Assembly: GCA_913009765.1 (NCBI GenBank) | Contig: CAJVYT010000133.1 | Coordinates: 1-10,217, forward strand | Length of the DNA: 10,217 nt | From: an uncultured candidate division Zixibacteria bacterium | GTDB taxonomy: Bacteria; Zixibacteria; MSB-5A5; GN15; FEB-12 | Reading direction: 5' to 3' | Shown: piece after piece, positions 1-7,545 of the stretch | How positions within the stretch are numbered: position 1 is the stretch's first letter | Layout of the letters: each line of letters starts with the position of its first letter | Position numbers and translations under genes: made by a program | Notes under the pieces: generated by a model | What the model was told of the DNA's origin: nothing | Seen by the model: the letters and a program-made list of their open reading frames with translations, nothing else | The model's database searches: none

Positions 1-106
1 AACTGGCACACTCGTTGTGTAGATGTGTGATGTAGTGGAGATCGTCGGAAAGTTTCTCTTTTTTCTGTTTTTTTTTATTTTTTTTTGTTTGTTTTTTTTT
101 TTTTTT
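1..106. other. Non-genomic low-complexity read-end sequence
   Basis: Bases 47-106 are almost pure T with scattered other bases, and they directly precede a P7 adapter. That is the reverse complement of what a sequencer writes after running off the end of a short insert: adapter, then a poly-A-like low-quality tail. Bases 1-46 are not T-rich and contain GTGTAGAT- and GGAGATCGTCGG-like words that loosely recall other adapter sequence, but the match is too poor to name. No coding potential or biological promoter should be read from this stretch. Confidence 0.85.
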
Positions 107-172
107 CAAGCAGAAGACGGCATACGAGATATATCAGTGTGACTGGAGTTCAGACGTGTGCTCTTCCGATCT
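107..172 (+). other. Illumina P7 adapter, index and read-2 primer site (contamination)
   Basis: Bases 107-130 match the Illumina P7 flow-cell sequence (CAAGCAGAAGACGG... to ...CGAGAT). Bases 131-138 (ATATCAGT) sit where the i7 index belongs; their reverse complement ACTGATAT matches, from memory, TruSeq index 25. Bases 139-172 match the multiplexing read-2 primer, ending in CTCTTCCGATCT. The insert starts at 173. This is an untrimmed read-through assembled onto the contig end. An open frame that seems to begin at a GTG at 156 starts inside this adapter and is an artefact. Confidence 0.98.
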
Positions 173-551
173 AGGTGAATTGACTATTTATTGCGGAGCA
201 GCTATTGGTTCGGCATTAGGGTTCTTGTGGTTTAATGCCCATCCCGCTGAGGTGTTCATGGGTGATACCGGCTCGCTCGCATTGGGCGGAGCTTTAGGAG
301 CCATATCAATTTTGTTAAAAAAAGAATTACTGTTAGTTATTGTTGGCGGTGTTTTTGTTGTTGAAGCTCTTTCTGTGATTTTACAGGTTTTATCATATAA
401 ATTTAGAAATAAAAAAAGAATTTTTAAAATGGCACCGATTCATCATCATTTTGAACTCTCCGGCTGGGCAGAGTCTAAAGTGGTTATACGGTTTTGGATT
501 ATCGGGGCATTGTGTGCACTACTAACCTTAGCAACTTTGAAAATACGATGA
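173..551 (+). CDS. mraY: Phospho-N-acetylmuramoyl-pentapeptide-transferase MraY, C-terminal fragment
   Basis: MraY is a multi-pass inner-membrane enzyme that moves phospho-MurNAc-pentapeptide from UDP onto undecaprenyl phosphate, giving lipid I. Only about the last 126 of some 360 residues are present, because the contig's genomic part starts here after the adapter; the first base is the third position of a codon. The fragment shows the family motif [12 protein letters not shown], whose Asp belongs to the Mg-binding active site, and the APIHHHFE histidine motif near the C-terminus. Hydrophobic helices lie around the [19 protein letters not shown] stretch and at the end ([19 protein letters not shown]). 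The stop codon overlaps the murD start (ATGA), which fits translational coupling. The identification is secure; the truncation comes from assembly, not from a broken gene. Confidence 0.95.
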
Positions 552-1930
552 CAACAGAACAGAAAATAAAAAATAGAAAAATCGGTGTAATCGGAATGGC
601 ACGTTCCGGTATTGCTGCTGCTGTTCTTGCCGATAGATTTGGCGGAAAACCGTTTGTTTCAGATATGAATTCTGCCGAGAAGCTTCAGGCAGAAACAGCA
701 CGTCTGGACTCGGTAGGAATACCTTATGAAGTGGGCGGACATACTGAAAAATTGTTAACAGCAGATTATTTGGTTGTTTCCCCCGGGGTTCCATTGACCA
801 TTGATATTATCAAAAAAGCTCAGTCTCAGGGAATACCTGTCTTTTCTGAAATAGAATTTGCTTCATGGTGTTGTAAAGGGAAAATTATAGCTGTTACCGG
901 TTCAAATGGTAAAACAACTACAACAACACTCTTAGGTGAAATATTCACAGCAGCAGGTTTTGATACCTTTATCGCAGGAAATATTGGGTTGCCGTTTTCA
1001 GAAATAGTTGAAAGAATTCCGGAAAATGGAATTGTTATCTTAGAAATTTCTACTTTTCAACTTGAAACGATTTCCGATTTTAAACCGCATGTTGCTTTAA
1101 TTTTGAATCTGACTCCTGATCATCTTGACAGACATGGAAGTTTTGAAAACTATATCAAAACAAAATTTCGTATTACAGAAAACCAGTCCGAAGAAGATAC
1201 ATTAATTCTAAATGCCGAAGATAAAGAAACAAAAAAATATAATGTCTCAACAAAAGCTGATATACATTATTTTTCACATCTGCCCACATCAAGTGTTACG
1301 GCTTTTGTAAAAGATGATTTCTTAACGATAAATGATAAACAGATTATTGCGACTGACAAAATTTCTATCATAGGACCGCATAACTTACAAAATGCCGCTG
1401 CTGCCGTAGCAGCAGCATCACTTTTTGATATTTCAATTGATACACTTGCCAAGGTTCTTTCTACATTTCAGCCGGTTGAACACCGCTTAGAAAATATCGG
1501 CTCTGTTGCGGGAGTTAATTTTATTAATGATTCAAAAGCTACCAATATTGATTCCGTTACATTCGCCTTACGTTCGGTTCACACCGGACTCTATCTCATC
1601 GCAGGCGGAAGAGACAAAGGTGCCGATTTTAAAGAGCTTATCCCTTATGGAAAAGATAAGATAAAATCTATTATTGCTATTGGCGAAGCAAAAGAGAAAA
1701 TTTACGAACAGTTAGGGAATGTTTTTCAGGTACAGTTTGCCGAAACTCTTCAAGAGGCAGTTCAGAAAGCGTTTACAAAAGCATCACCCGGAGAGACAGT
1801 TCTTCTTTCGCCGGGATGTGCGAGCTTTGATATGTTTAAGAATTATGAAAAAAGAGGCAGAGAATTTAAGCATGCTGTGGCAGGTTTAAAAAATGGAAAG
1901 AATGAGCATGAGACAATCAGTGAAAAATAA
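548..1930 (+). CDS. murD: UDP-N-acetylmuramoyl-L-alanine--D-glutamate ligase MurD
   Basis: MurD is a cytoplasmic ATP-dependent ligase that adds D-Glu to UDP-MurNAc-L-Ala. The 460-residue length is normal for the family. The N-terminal Rossmann-like UDP-binding domain begins with [11 protein letters not shown] (residues 11-21). The central ATPase domain has the P-loop TGSNGKTT (117-124, Lys122) and the [11 protein letters not shown] motif (187-197). The C-terminal domain carries NDSKATN (327-333). I chose the ATG at 548 over an in-frame ATG at 494 because it overlaps the mraY stop as ATGA and gives the usual MurD N-terminus; the earlier start would lie well inside mraY. No strong ribosome binding site is visible, so coupling to mraY is likely. 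The 3' end overlaps the start of ftsW. Confidence 0.97.
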   Translation: MTTEQKIKNRKIGVIGMARSGIAAAVLADRFGGKPFVSDMNSAEKLQAETARLDSVGIPYEVGGHTEKLLTADYLVVSPGVPLTIDIIKKAQSQGIPVFSEIEFASWCCKGKIIAVTGSNGKTTTTTLLGEIFTAAGFDTFIAGNIGLPFSEIVERIPENGIVILEISTFQLETISDFKPHVALILNLTPDHLDRHGSFENYIKTKFRITENQSEEDTLILNAEDKETKKYNVSTKADIHYFSHLPTSSVTAFVKDDFLTINDKQIIATDKISIIGPHNLQNAAAAVAAASLFDISIDTLAKVLSTFQPVEHRLENIGSVAGVNFINDSKATNIDSVTFALRSVHTGLYLIAGGRDKGADFKELIPYGKDKIKSIIAIGEAKEKIYEQLGNVFQVQFAETLQEAVQKAFTKASPGETVLLSPGCASFDMFKNYEKRGREFKHAVAGLKNGKNEHETISEK

Positions 1931-3008
1931 ATCTATTGATGAAGGTCTGTTGCTGGCATATATCATCCTTGTTGTTATTGGCTTGGTGATGATTTACTCA
2001 ACATCGTCAATAATTGCTGAGAAAAAATTTGGTTCTAATCTCTTCTTTTTAAAAAACCAAATAAAATGGGCGATTCTTTCTGCTGTTGCTGTGTATGCAA
2101 TTATAAAGATAAATTTACAGCGTTTTGCTATCTATTCTGCTCCGGCTCTTTTTGTTCTTATACTTATGCTGTCATTAGTGTTTCTCATGCCCTCCCGCAA
2201 CGGGTCACAAAGATGGCTTATGCTGGGAATTATAAATATTCAGCCATCCGAACTTTTTAAATTCGTGATGATTGTGTATTTAGCGTTTTCTTTGTCAAAT
2301 CCAAAAAGAGATATAACAAAACTCAAACAACTGCTTTTCCCATATTTACCGCTTATAGGCGTGGGGCTTATGCTGATTCTCTTAGAACCTGATTTGGGAA
2401 CAACTATTGTAATAGCTCTTTCTGTTTTGGGGATTTTATTTTTAGCAGGGGCAAGAATGAAACATCTTTCCTATGGATTACTGCCGATTGTCGGGGTAGC
2501 ATCATTTGTTGTGTTTGTGCTTGGCTATAAGCAAGCACGTATCAATGATTATATTGCATCTATTGCTGACCCGCTTCAAGGAAGCTATCAAGTCAAACAA
2601 GCAGCACTTACACTTGGCTCAGGCGGATTTTTTGGTATGGGCTTAGGAGAAGGTCGCCAGAAATTATTCTTCCTTCCATATCCGCATACCGATTTTATCT
2701 TTGCAGCGATTGGTGAAGAGGTTGGTTTGTTAGGATTAACAATAATACTACTTCTCTTTTTCTATATAATTTTCAGAGGACTTAAAATTGCCTCTGGGCA
2801 ACCGGACAGATTCGGGTACCTGCTGGCATCGGGTATAACTCTTTCACTCTTTTTAAATATCGCAATCAACTTAGGTGTTGTGACCGCATTGATTCCGGTT
2901 ACCGGATTGCCTTTACCGTTTCTATCGTATGGCGGCTCTTCACTTCTTGTCTCATCCGCAGCTGTAGCTGTTTTGCTGAACCTTTCAAAAAGAAGGGTGA
3001 AAGCATGA
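1893..3008 (+). CDS. ftsW: SEDS-family septal peptidoglycan glycosyltransferase FtsW
   Basis: FtsW is a polytopic membrane protein that polymerises lipid II into septal glycan together with a class B PBP. The 371-residue protein is hydrophobic throughout and carries the SEDS signatures: RWL...INIQPSELFKF (about 107-125), LEPDLGTT (about 164-171), PHTDFIFAAIGEEVG with the presumed catalytic Asp267, and the C-terminal TGLPLPFLSYGGSS loop. Its place between murD and murG argues for FtsW rather than the paralogue RodA. Three in-frame ATGs are possible: 1893, 1902 and 1908. GGAAAG lies 7 bases before 1908, while 1893 has only a weak AGG, so the true start may be 1908 (366 residues). The gene overlaps murD by 23-38 bases and ends in an ATGA overlap with murG. 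Confidence 0.95.
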   Translation: MERMSMRQSVKNKSIDEGLLLAYIILVVIGLVMIYSTSSIIAEKKFGSNLFFLKNQIKWAILSAVAVYAIIKINLQRFAIYSAPALFVLILMLSLVFLMPSRNGSQRWLMLGIINIQPSELFKFVMIVYLAFSLSNPKRDITKLKQLLFPYLPLIGVGLMLILLEPDLGTTIVIALSVLGILFLAGARMKHLSYGLLPIVGVASFVVFVLGYKQARINDYIASIADPLQGSYQVKQAALTLGSGGFFGMGLGEGRQKLFFLPYPHTDFIFAAIGEEVGLLGLTIILLLFFYIIFRGLKIASGQPDRFGYLLASGITLSLFLNIAINLGVVTALIPVTGLPLPFLSYGGSSLLVSSAAVAVLLNLSKRRVKA

Positions 3009-4144
3009 AAAATATCCGGTTGATTTTTGCCGGAGGCGGAACCGGCGGACATTTATATCCGGCTTTAGCAATAGCCGATAGAGTTAAAGAACTCTTGGAA
3101 AAAAGAACGAACGTAGAAATTATTTTTATCGGAACCAAGCGAGGTATTGAATACCGACTCAAAGATTCACTTGGCTATCCTTTACATATAATTAATATGC
3201 GTGGAATTGTCCGTTCATTTACATTCAAAAATCTTTTGGTACCTTTTATTGTGCTTGGTGCATTGATGAAATCATGGTCGCTTTTGAACTCATTTAAGCC
3301 GCAGATTGTCATCGGTACCGGTGGGTATGTTTCATGGGCAATTTTAAAAACTGCATCGTGGAAAAATATCAGAACTCTTTTACAAGAGCAGAATTCATTT
3401 CCGGGCGTTACTACTCGACAACTTGCTCCTAAAGCTAAAAAAATCTATCTCGGCTTTGAAAAAGCAAAAGAATATTTACACACCGAGGCAGAGATTCTCA
3501 TAACAGGCAATCCGGTACGTTCTGAAATTCAATTGACTTCAAAAGAAAATGCCTGCCAGGTACTGCAGCTTGATGCAAATAAAAAAACAATTTTGATTCT
3601 CGGGGGTTCGCAGGGAGCAAGAGCAATAAATAATGCTGTTATAAAAAGTTTACAGCAATGTGACATCAATGAAAATTATCAGCTATTGTGGCAAACAGGA
3701 AAAAGAGACTACAAGGATGTAGCTATGAAGATAGGGAATAAGGTTCCAAGCTCTTCTCTTTTTCCGTTTGCCGAAAATATGGCACAACTATATTCCGCCG
3801 CAGATATTGTCATTGCCAGAGCAGGTGCCTTGACTCTTGCTGAAATTATCAATTGTAAACTGCCGTCGATTCTTATTCCATTTCCATTTGCAGCAGGTGA
3901 CCATCAGAAAAAAAATGCCCTTGATTATGTAAATAGAAATATGGCACTTATGATTACTGAAGTTTCTCTTGATGAAATTGATATTTTAGCTAAAGCTGTT
4001 TCTGTGTGCGAAAGCGATGAATTTGAAAAGATGAAAAAAAGTATTTATAAAGAAACAGAAAATAAAAAACCGGCTGTAGATGTAATAGCTATGGATATAA
4101 TAAGTCAACTTGAAGAGATGAATCTGTTTCAAGAAGTGGCATAG
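3005..4144 (+). CDS. murG: Undecaprenyldiphospho-muramoylpentapeptide beta-N-acetylglucosaminyltransferase MurG
   Basis: MurG is a peripheral membrane GT-B glycosyltransferase that adds GlcNAc to lipid I, making lipid II. The 379-residue length is typical. The N-terminal domain opens with a glycine-rich loop, FAGGGTGGH (8-16), with the conserved His16, followed by GTGGYVSW. The C-terminal UDP-GlcNAc domain has GGSQGARAIN, the RAGALTLAEI donor-binding motif and PFPFAAGDHQKKNA. The usual HEQN motif reads QEQN (LLQEQNSFPG), a form I associate with Bacteroidota-type enzymes, so it is probably lineage-specific rather than a defect. The start overlaps the ftsW stop (ATGA), with an AAGGGTGAAA Shine-Dalgarno-like sequence just upstream. 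The stop codon is embedded in the murC ribosome binding site. Confidence 0.97.
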   Translation: MKNIRLIFAGGGTGGHLYPALAIADRVKELLEKRTNVEIIFIGTKRGIEYRLKDSLGYPLHIINMRGIVRSFTFKNLLVPFIVLGALMKSWSLLNSFKPQIVIGTGGYVSWAILKTASWKNIRTLLQEQNSFPGVTTRQLAPKAKKIYLGFEKAKEYLHTEAEILITGNPVRSEIQLTSKENACQVLQLDANKKTILILGGSQGARAINNAVIKSLQQCDINENYQLLWQTGKRDYKDVAMKIGNKVPSSSLFPFAENMAQLYSAADIVIARAGALTLAEIINCKLPSILIPFPFAAGDHQKKNALDYVNRNMALMITEVSLDEIDILAKAVSVCESDEFEKMKKSIYKETENKKPAVDVIAMDIISQLEEMNLFQEVA

Positions 4145-4147
4145 GAG
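4143..4147 (+). promoter_or_regulatory. murC ribosome binding site (AGGAG)
   Basis: AGGAG overlaps the last two bases of the murG TAG stop and lies 5 bases before GTG 4153. It also lies 2 bases before ATG 4150, but that frame stops after three codons. This site is the main argument for the upstream GTG start of murC. The site would let ribosomes ending on murG reinitiate on murC. Confidence 0.6.
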
Positions 4148-4152
4148 AATGA

Positions 4153-5577
4153 GTGATTAACAGCAATGTTTTACAGCCTAAAGAATATTTTAAAAGAGAA
4201 AAAATTATGTTCGGAAAAATAAAAAAATTATTTTTTGTCGGAATCGGCGGAGCGGGAATGTCCGGTATTGCAGAAATCCTTTTTAATCTCGGTTATGAAA
4301 TTAAAGGGTCAGACTCTACACCAAGTGAAATTACTGAATATTTACATGAGCTTGGTATAAAGATATTTCCAGAACATAAAGCTGCCAATTTAGAAGATGT
4401 CGATGTGGTCGTGATTACATCTGCTGTCGGAGAGGAAAATCCCGAGGTTGTCGAAGCAAGACGTATCGGTATTCCGGTGATTAAAAGAGCCGAAATGCTT
4501 GGGGAACTAATGCGTTTAAAATTTTCTATTGGTGTTTCAGGTACGCATGGAAAAACTACTACCACTTCAATGATAGGCTCAATTTTACAAAAAGGAAAAT
4601 ATCAGCCGACTCTTATTGTTGGAGGTATTGTTGCAGGATTAGGTACCGGAGCTGCTTTAGGGTCGGGAGATTATTTGGTTGCAGAAGCGGACGAATTTGA
4701 TAAATCATTTTTGGCAATGTTTCCGTCAATGGCGGTCATTACAAATTTAGAAGCAGACCATCTTGACTGTTATGATGATGAAGATGATTTGATAAATTCA
4801 TTCGTTATGTATATGAACCGTGTACCGTTTTATGGGCAGGTTATAATTTCAGCAGATGATAAAAATATAAAAAATATTCGGCATCGTATCAGCCGCCCGT
4901 ATAAAACTTTTGGTTTTTCAATCGATGCCGACTATCGGGCTTTAAATCTCAAAATGGAAGCCGGGCGAACTACATTTTCTGTCTATAAAGAAGGTGATTT
5001 GCTTGGGGAAATTATTCTAAGAGTTCCGGGTGAATTCAATGTGATGAATGCTATGGCTTCAGTCGCTGCCTGTTATGAGCTGGACGTTCCCTTTGAAATG
5101 ATTGCTGATGGACTGATGAGTTTTAATGGGGTTGCCCGACGATTTGAAATTATTGGCGAAGCAAATGATGTATTGCTTGTTGACGATTATGCTCATCACC
5201 CGACAGAAATAAAGGCAACTCTTGAGACTGCTCAGAAAGTATATGACCGTAGAGTAATAGTTGTTTTTCAACCTCACCTGTATACTCGTACAAGGGATTT
5301 CAGAGAACAGTTTGCTTCAGCATTGGCAATAGCTGACAAGGTATATCTTGTTGATATTTATCCCGCCCGTGAAAAACCGATAGAGGGGATAACATCTGAG
5401 ATTATAGCACAAGATGCAAAAAAATTAGGGTATACAAACTTTGAGTATATCGGGGCAAAAGAAAACGCTGTTGATATACTTGCCCAAACAGCACAGCCTA
5501 ATGATTTGATAATTACAATGGGTGCCGGGTCAATTACACTGATTAAAAAACAAATTATGGAATCGTTGAAAAAATAA
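4153..5577 (+). CDS. murC: UDP-N-acetylmuramate--L-alanine ligase MurC
   Basis: MurC is a cytoplasmic Mur ligase that attaches L-Ala to UDP-MurNAc with ATP, the first peptide step. Numbered from the internal ATG at 4207, the UDP-binding motif FVGIGGAGMSGIAE starts at residue 10 and the P-loop GTHGKTTTT lies at 112-120 with Lys116. The EADEFDKSFL and NLEADHLD motifs follow, then DDYAHHPTEI in the C-terminal domain and MGAGSI near the end. Two starts are possible. GTG 4153 has a good AGGAG and gives 474 residues with an unusual 18-residue lead. ATG 4207 gives 456 residues and the standard N-terminus, but has only a purine-rich AAAAGAGAA before it. I report the longer form because of its binding site; the family identity does not depend on this. 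The stop is 2 bases before ftsQ. Confidence 0.96.
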   Translation: MINSNVLQPKEYFKREKIMFGKIKKLFFVGIGGAGMSGIAEILFNLGYEIKGSDSTPSEITEYLHELGIKIFPEHKAANLEDVDVVVITSAVGEENPEVVEARRIGIPVIKRAEMLGELMRLKFSIGVSGTHGKTTTTSMIGSILQKGKYQPTLIVGGIVAGLGTGAALGSGDYLVAEADEFDKSFLAMFPSMAVITNLEADHLDCYDDEDDLINSFVMYMNRVPFYGQVIISADDKNIKNIRHRISRPYKTFGFSIDADYRALNLKMEAGRTTFSVYKEGDLLGEIILRVPGEFNVMNAMASVAACYELDVPFEMIADGLMSFNGVARRFEIIGEANDVLLVDDYAHHPTEIKATLETAQKVYDRRVIVVFQPHLYTRTRDFREQFASALAIADKVYLVDIYPAREKPIEGITSEIIAQDAKKLGYTNFEYIGAKENAVDILAQTAQPNDLIITMGAGSITLIKKQIMESLKK

Positions 5578-5579
5578 TT

Positions 5580-6302
5580 ATGATGTTACCGAAAAAAATA
5601 AAATTATCACTTATCGCCTTTATTGTTTTTGGCACAACTTTGCTGTCGGTTGTACACTTTACGGACTACTTTGCTCTTGAGACCGTTTCTGTGAATGCAT
5701 CTGAATTAGATGATTGGTCTGCTAAGTATAATCTTTATGAAAACAGACCTATTACCGACCAGCCGCTTGATTCCTTGGCATCTATGCTTATGAAAAAAAA
5801 TAATATTTATAAAGTAGATATTAACTATAAACTTCCGAACACTATTGAAATTAAAACAAATAATTATAAACCGGTTAGTTTCGTACTTGATAGAAGAACA
5901 AAAAAAATATACGGATTAGATTCTGATGCAAGAGTAGTTCTACTGGATAACTCTGATTATACATGGGACAATCCCATACTTACCTCTTTGACAATTACAA
6001 AGCCGTTTGGATTTTGTCAAGATCATAGAGTAAAAACAGTTGTGCAGGTTCTTCAGAAACTAAAAAAACAAAATAGAGATTTGTACTGCTTGATAGATGA
6101 AATAGATTTTGGCAATAATGGTTTCTTGAAAGTTTCTATTGACGGTCTTCCGTATCGCTTAAAAGTAAGATATGATTATTTACGTGAAGATATAGATAAA
6201 TTCATTCGTTTTGTCAGCCGTTTTGATCCTAATTTAGAAAATACTGCTCTGCTTGATTTACGATATGATGAAATGATTGTCTGCTCACAAGGGAAAAAAT
6301 AG
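5580..6302 (+). CDS. ftsQ: Cell division protein FtsQ/DivIB-like
   Basis: FtsQ is a bitopic inner-membrane protein that links early and late divisome parts by binding the FtsB/FtsL complex. The call rests on architecture and position more than on motifs, since the family is divergent. A short basic N-terminus (LPKKIK) leads into one membrane helix (about residues 9-27). A POTRA-like stretch follows from about 32 to 100, including YKVDINYKLPNTIEIKTNNYKP, which resembles the usual 'V.r.~P.tl.i.v.e..p' pattern. After it comes a mixed alpha/beta domain with the FtsQ-like DEIDFGNNGFLKVSIDG and LDLRYDEMIV segments. It lies between murC and ftsA, the normal ftsQ slot. The start is ATG ATG at 5580/5583, and no clear ribosome binding site is seen. 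At 240 residues it is on the short side for the family. Confidence 0.87.
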   Translation: MMLPKKIKLSLIAFIVFGTTLLSVVHFTDYFALETVSVNASELDDWSAKYNLYENRPITDQPLDSLASMLMKKNNIYKVDINYKLPNTIEIKTNNYKPVSFVLDRRTKKIYGLDSDARVVLLDNSDYTWDNPILTSLTITKPFGFCQDHRVKTVVQVLQKLKKQNRDLYCLIDEIDFGNNGFLKVSIDGLPYRLKVRYDYLREDIDKFIRFVSRFDPNLENTALLDLRYDEMIVCSQGKK

Positions 6303-7526
6303 ATGGCTTCAGAAAATATTATAGCTGCTTTAGATATTGGAACAACAAAAATAGTTTGTGTTGTTGCCGAAATGGATGATGCCGGAGGTATCTATGTTAT
6401 CGGACACGGTGTGAGTAATTCCGAAGGACTTCGCCGAGGTATCGTTGTGAATATGGAAAAAACGGTGAAATCAATTCGCAGAGCAGTTGATGATGCTCAA
6501 ATGGTTTCGGGAACTGAAATTGATAGGGTAACAGTTGGCATTGCCGGTGAACATATTCGTTCAATTAACAGCAATGGCGTTGTAGCAGTCTCACGTTCCG
6601 ATCAAGAGATTACAGCACACGATGTCGAAAAGGCTATTGCTGCTGCTAAAGCTGTTGCAATTCCTGTTGACAGAGAAATTATCCATGTTATTCCGCAGGA
6701 ATATTCTGTTGATGATACCGAAGGTATCAAAGACCCGATCGGTATGTCAGGAGTTAGGCTTGAAGTTGAAGCTCATATTGTGACCGCATCTATTACATCA
6801 GCAAAAAATATTATGCGTGCCTTAGAACGTTGTCGTTTAGGTGTTGACCATATTGTTTTAGAATCTTTAGCACTGTCTAATGTTTTGATTACCGAAGATG
6901 AGAAAGAAGATGGGATTATTTTAATTGATATCGGCGGTGATATGACGAACATATCCGTCTTCTATAATGGAGCGATACGTTTTACATCGGTTGTCTCACT
7001 TGGTGGCAAAAACGTTACCAATGACATCGCTATAGGACTCAGGACTTCAGTAGAGCAAGCAGAAACATTGAAGATTGCTCATGGGGCTGCATTGGCATCA
7101 ATGGTTGACCCCGAAGAAATGATTACAATAGACGGACTCATGAATCGCCCCGGCAAAGAAGTTTCCCGTAACGTGCTTTCATCTATTATAGAACCAAGAA
7201 TGGAAGAGATTTTTTCACTTGTTGCAAAAGAAATAAGAAAAGCAGGTATTCGCGATATTCCCGCCGGCGGAATTGTACTCACCGGAGGAGGTTCAGTCCT
7301 TCTTGGTGTAGTTGAACTTGCCGAACAGATTTTTGATATGCCTGTGAGAATAGAAAAAATAAAAAATATAGAACATATCCCCGACGAACTTGATAACACC
7401 CGCTATGCTGCTGTTAATGGGTTGCTTTTTTATGGTTTTCATAACGAACCAATCAAAGGTACTACCAGCGGTAATATGAAAGGATGGTTAAAGAGATTCG
7501 AAGATTGGATAACAAAACAATTTTAA
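6303..7526 (+). CDS. ftsA: Cell division protein FtsA (actin-like FtsZ membrane anchor)
   Basis: FtsA is an actin-fold ATPase that tethers FtsZ filaments to the inner membrane and recruits later division proteins. The 407-residue length is typical. The phosphate-1 loop is LDIGTTK (10-16), phosphate-2 is IDIGGDMTN (208-216), and the adenosine motif is LTGGGSVL (326-333). The FtsA-specific 1C domain falls between the first two, including the EYSVDDTEGIKDPIGMSG region. The last 14 residues (GWLKRFEDWITKQF) form a plausible amphipathic membrane-targeting helix. The ATG follows the ftsQ TAG directly, with AAGGGA about 8 bases upstream. ftsZ starts 19 bases downstream. Confidence 0.97.
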   Translation: MASENIIAALDIGTTKIVCVVAEMDDAGGIYVIGHGVSNSEGLRRGIVVNMEKTVKSIRRAVDDAQMVSGTEIDRVTVGIAGEHIRSINSNGVVAVSRSDQEITAHDVEKAIAAAKAVAIPVDREIIHVIPQEYSVDDTEGIKDPIGMSGVRLEVEAHIVTASITSAKNIMRALERCRLGVDHIVLESLALSNVLITEDEKEDGIILIDIGGDMTNISVFYNGAIRFTSVVSLGGKNVTNDIAIGLRTSVEQAETLKIAHGAALASMVDPEEMITIDGLMNRPGKEVSRNVLSSIIEPRMEEIFSLVAKEIRKAGIRDIPAGGIVLTGGGSVLLGVVELAEQIFDMPVRIEKIKNIEHIPDELDNTRYAAVNGLLFYGFHNEPIKGTTSGNMKGWLKRFEDWITKQF

Positions 7527-7531
7527 AGTTC

Positions 7532-7537
7532 AGGAGG
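7532..7537 (+). promoter_or_regulatory. ftsZ ribosome binding site (AGGAGG)
   Basis: A perfect AGGAGG lies 8 bases before ATG 7546 and is the strongest ribosome binding site inside the operon. It fits the high FtsZ output needed relative to FtsA, and it shows this organism uses Shine-Dalgarno initiation, which argues against Bacteroidota proper. Confidence 0.85.
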
Positions 7538-7545
7538 AACTATAA

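Noticed and set aside
156..172. An apparent GTG start for the mraY fragment with residues MCSSD
   Set aside because: These bases lie inside the Illumina read-2 primer sequence; the genomic insert begins at 173.
494..547. An upstream in-frame ATG that would extend MurD by 18 residues
   Set aside because: It lies inside mraY, adds residues outside the MurD family pattern, and ATG 548 makes a clean ATGA coupling overlap.
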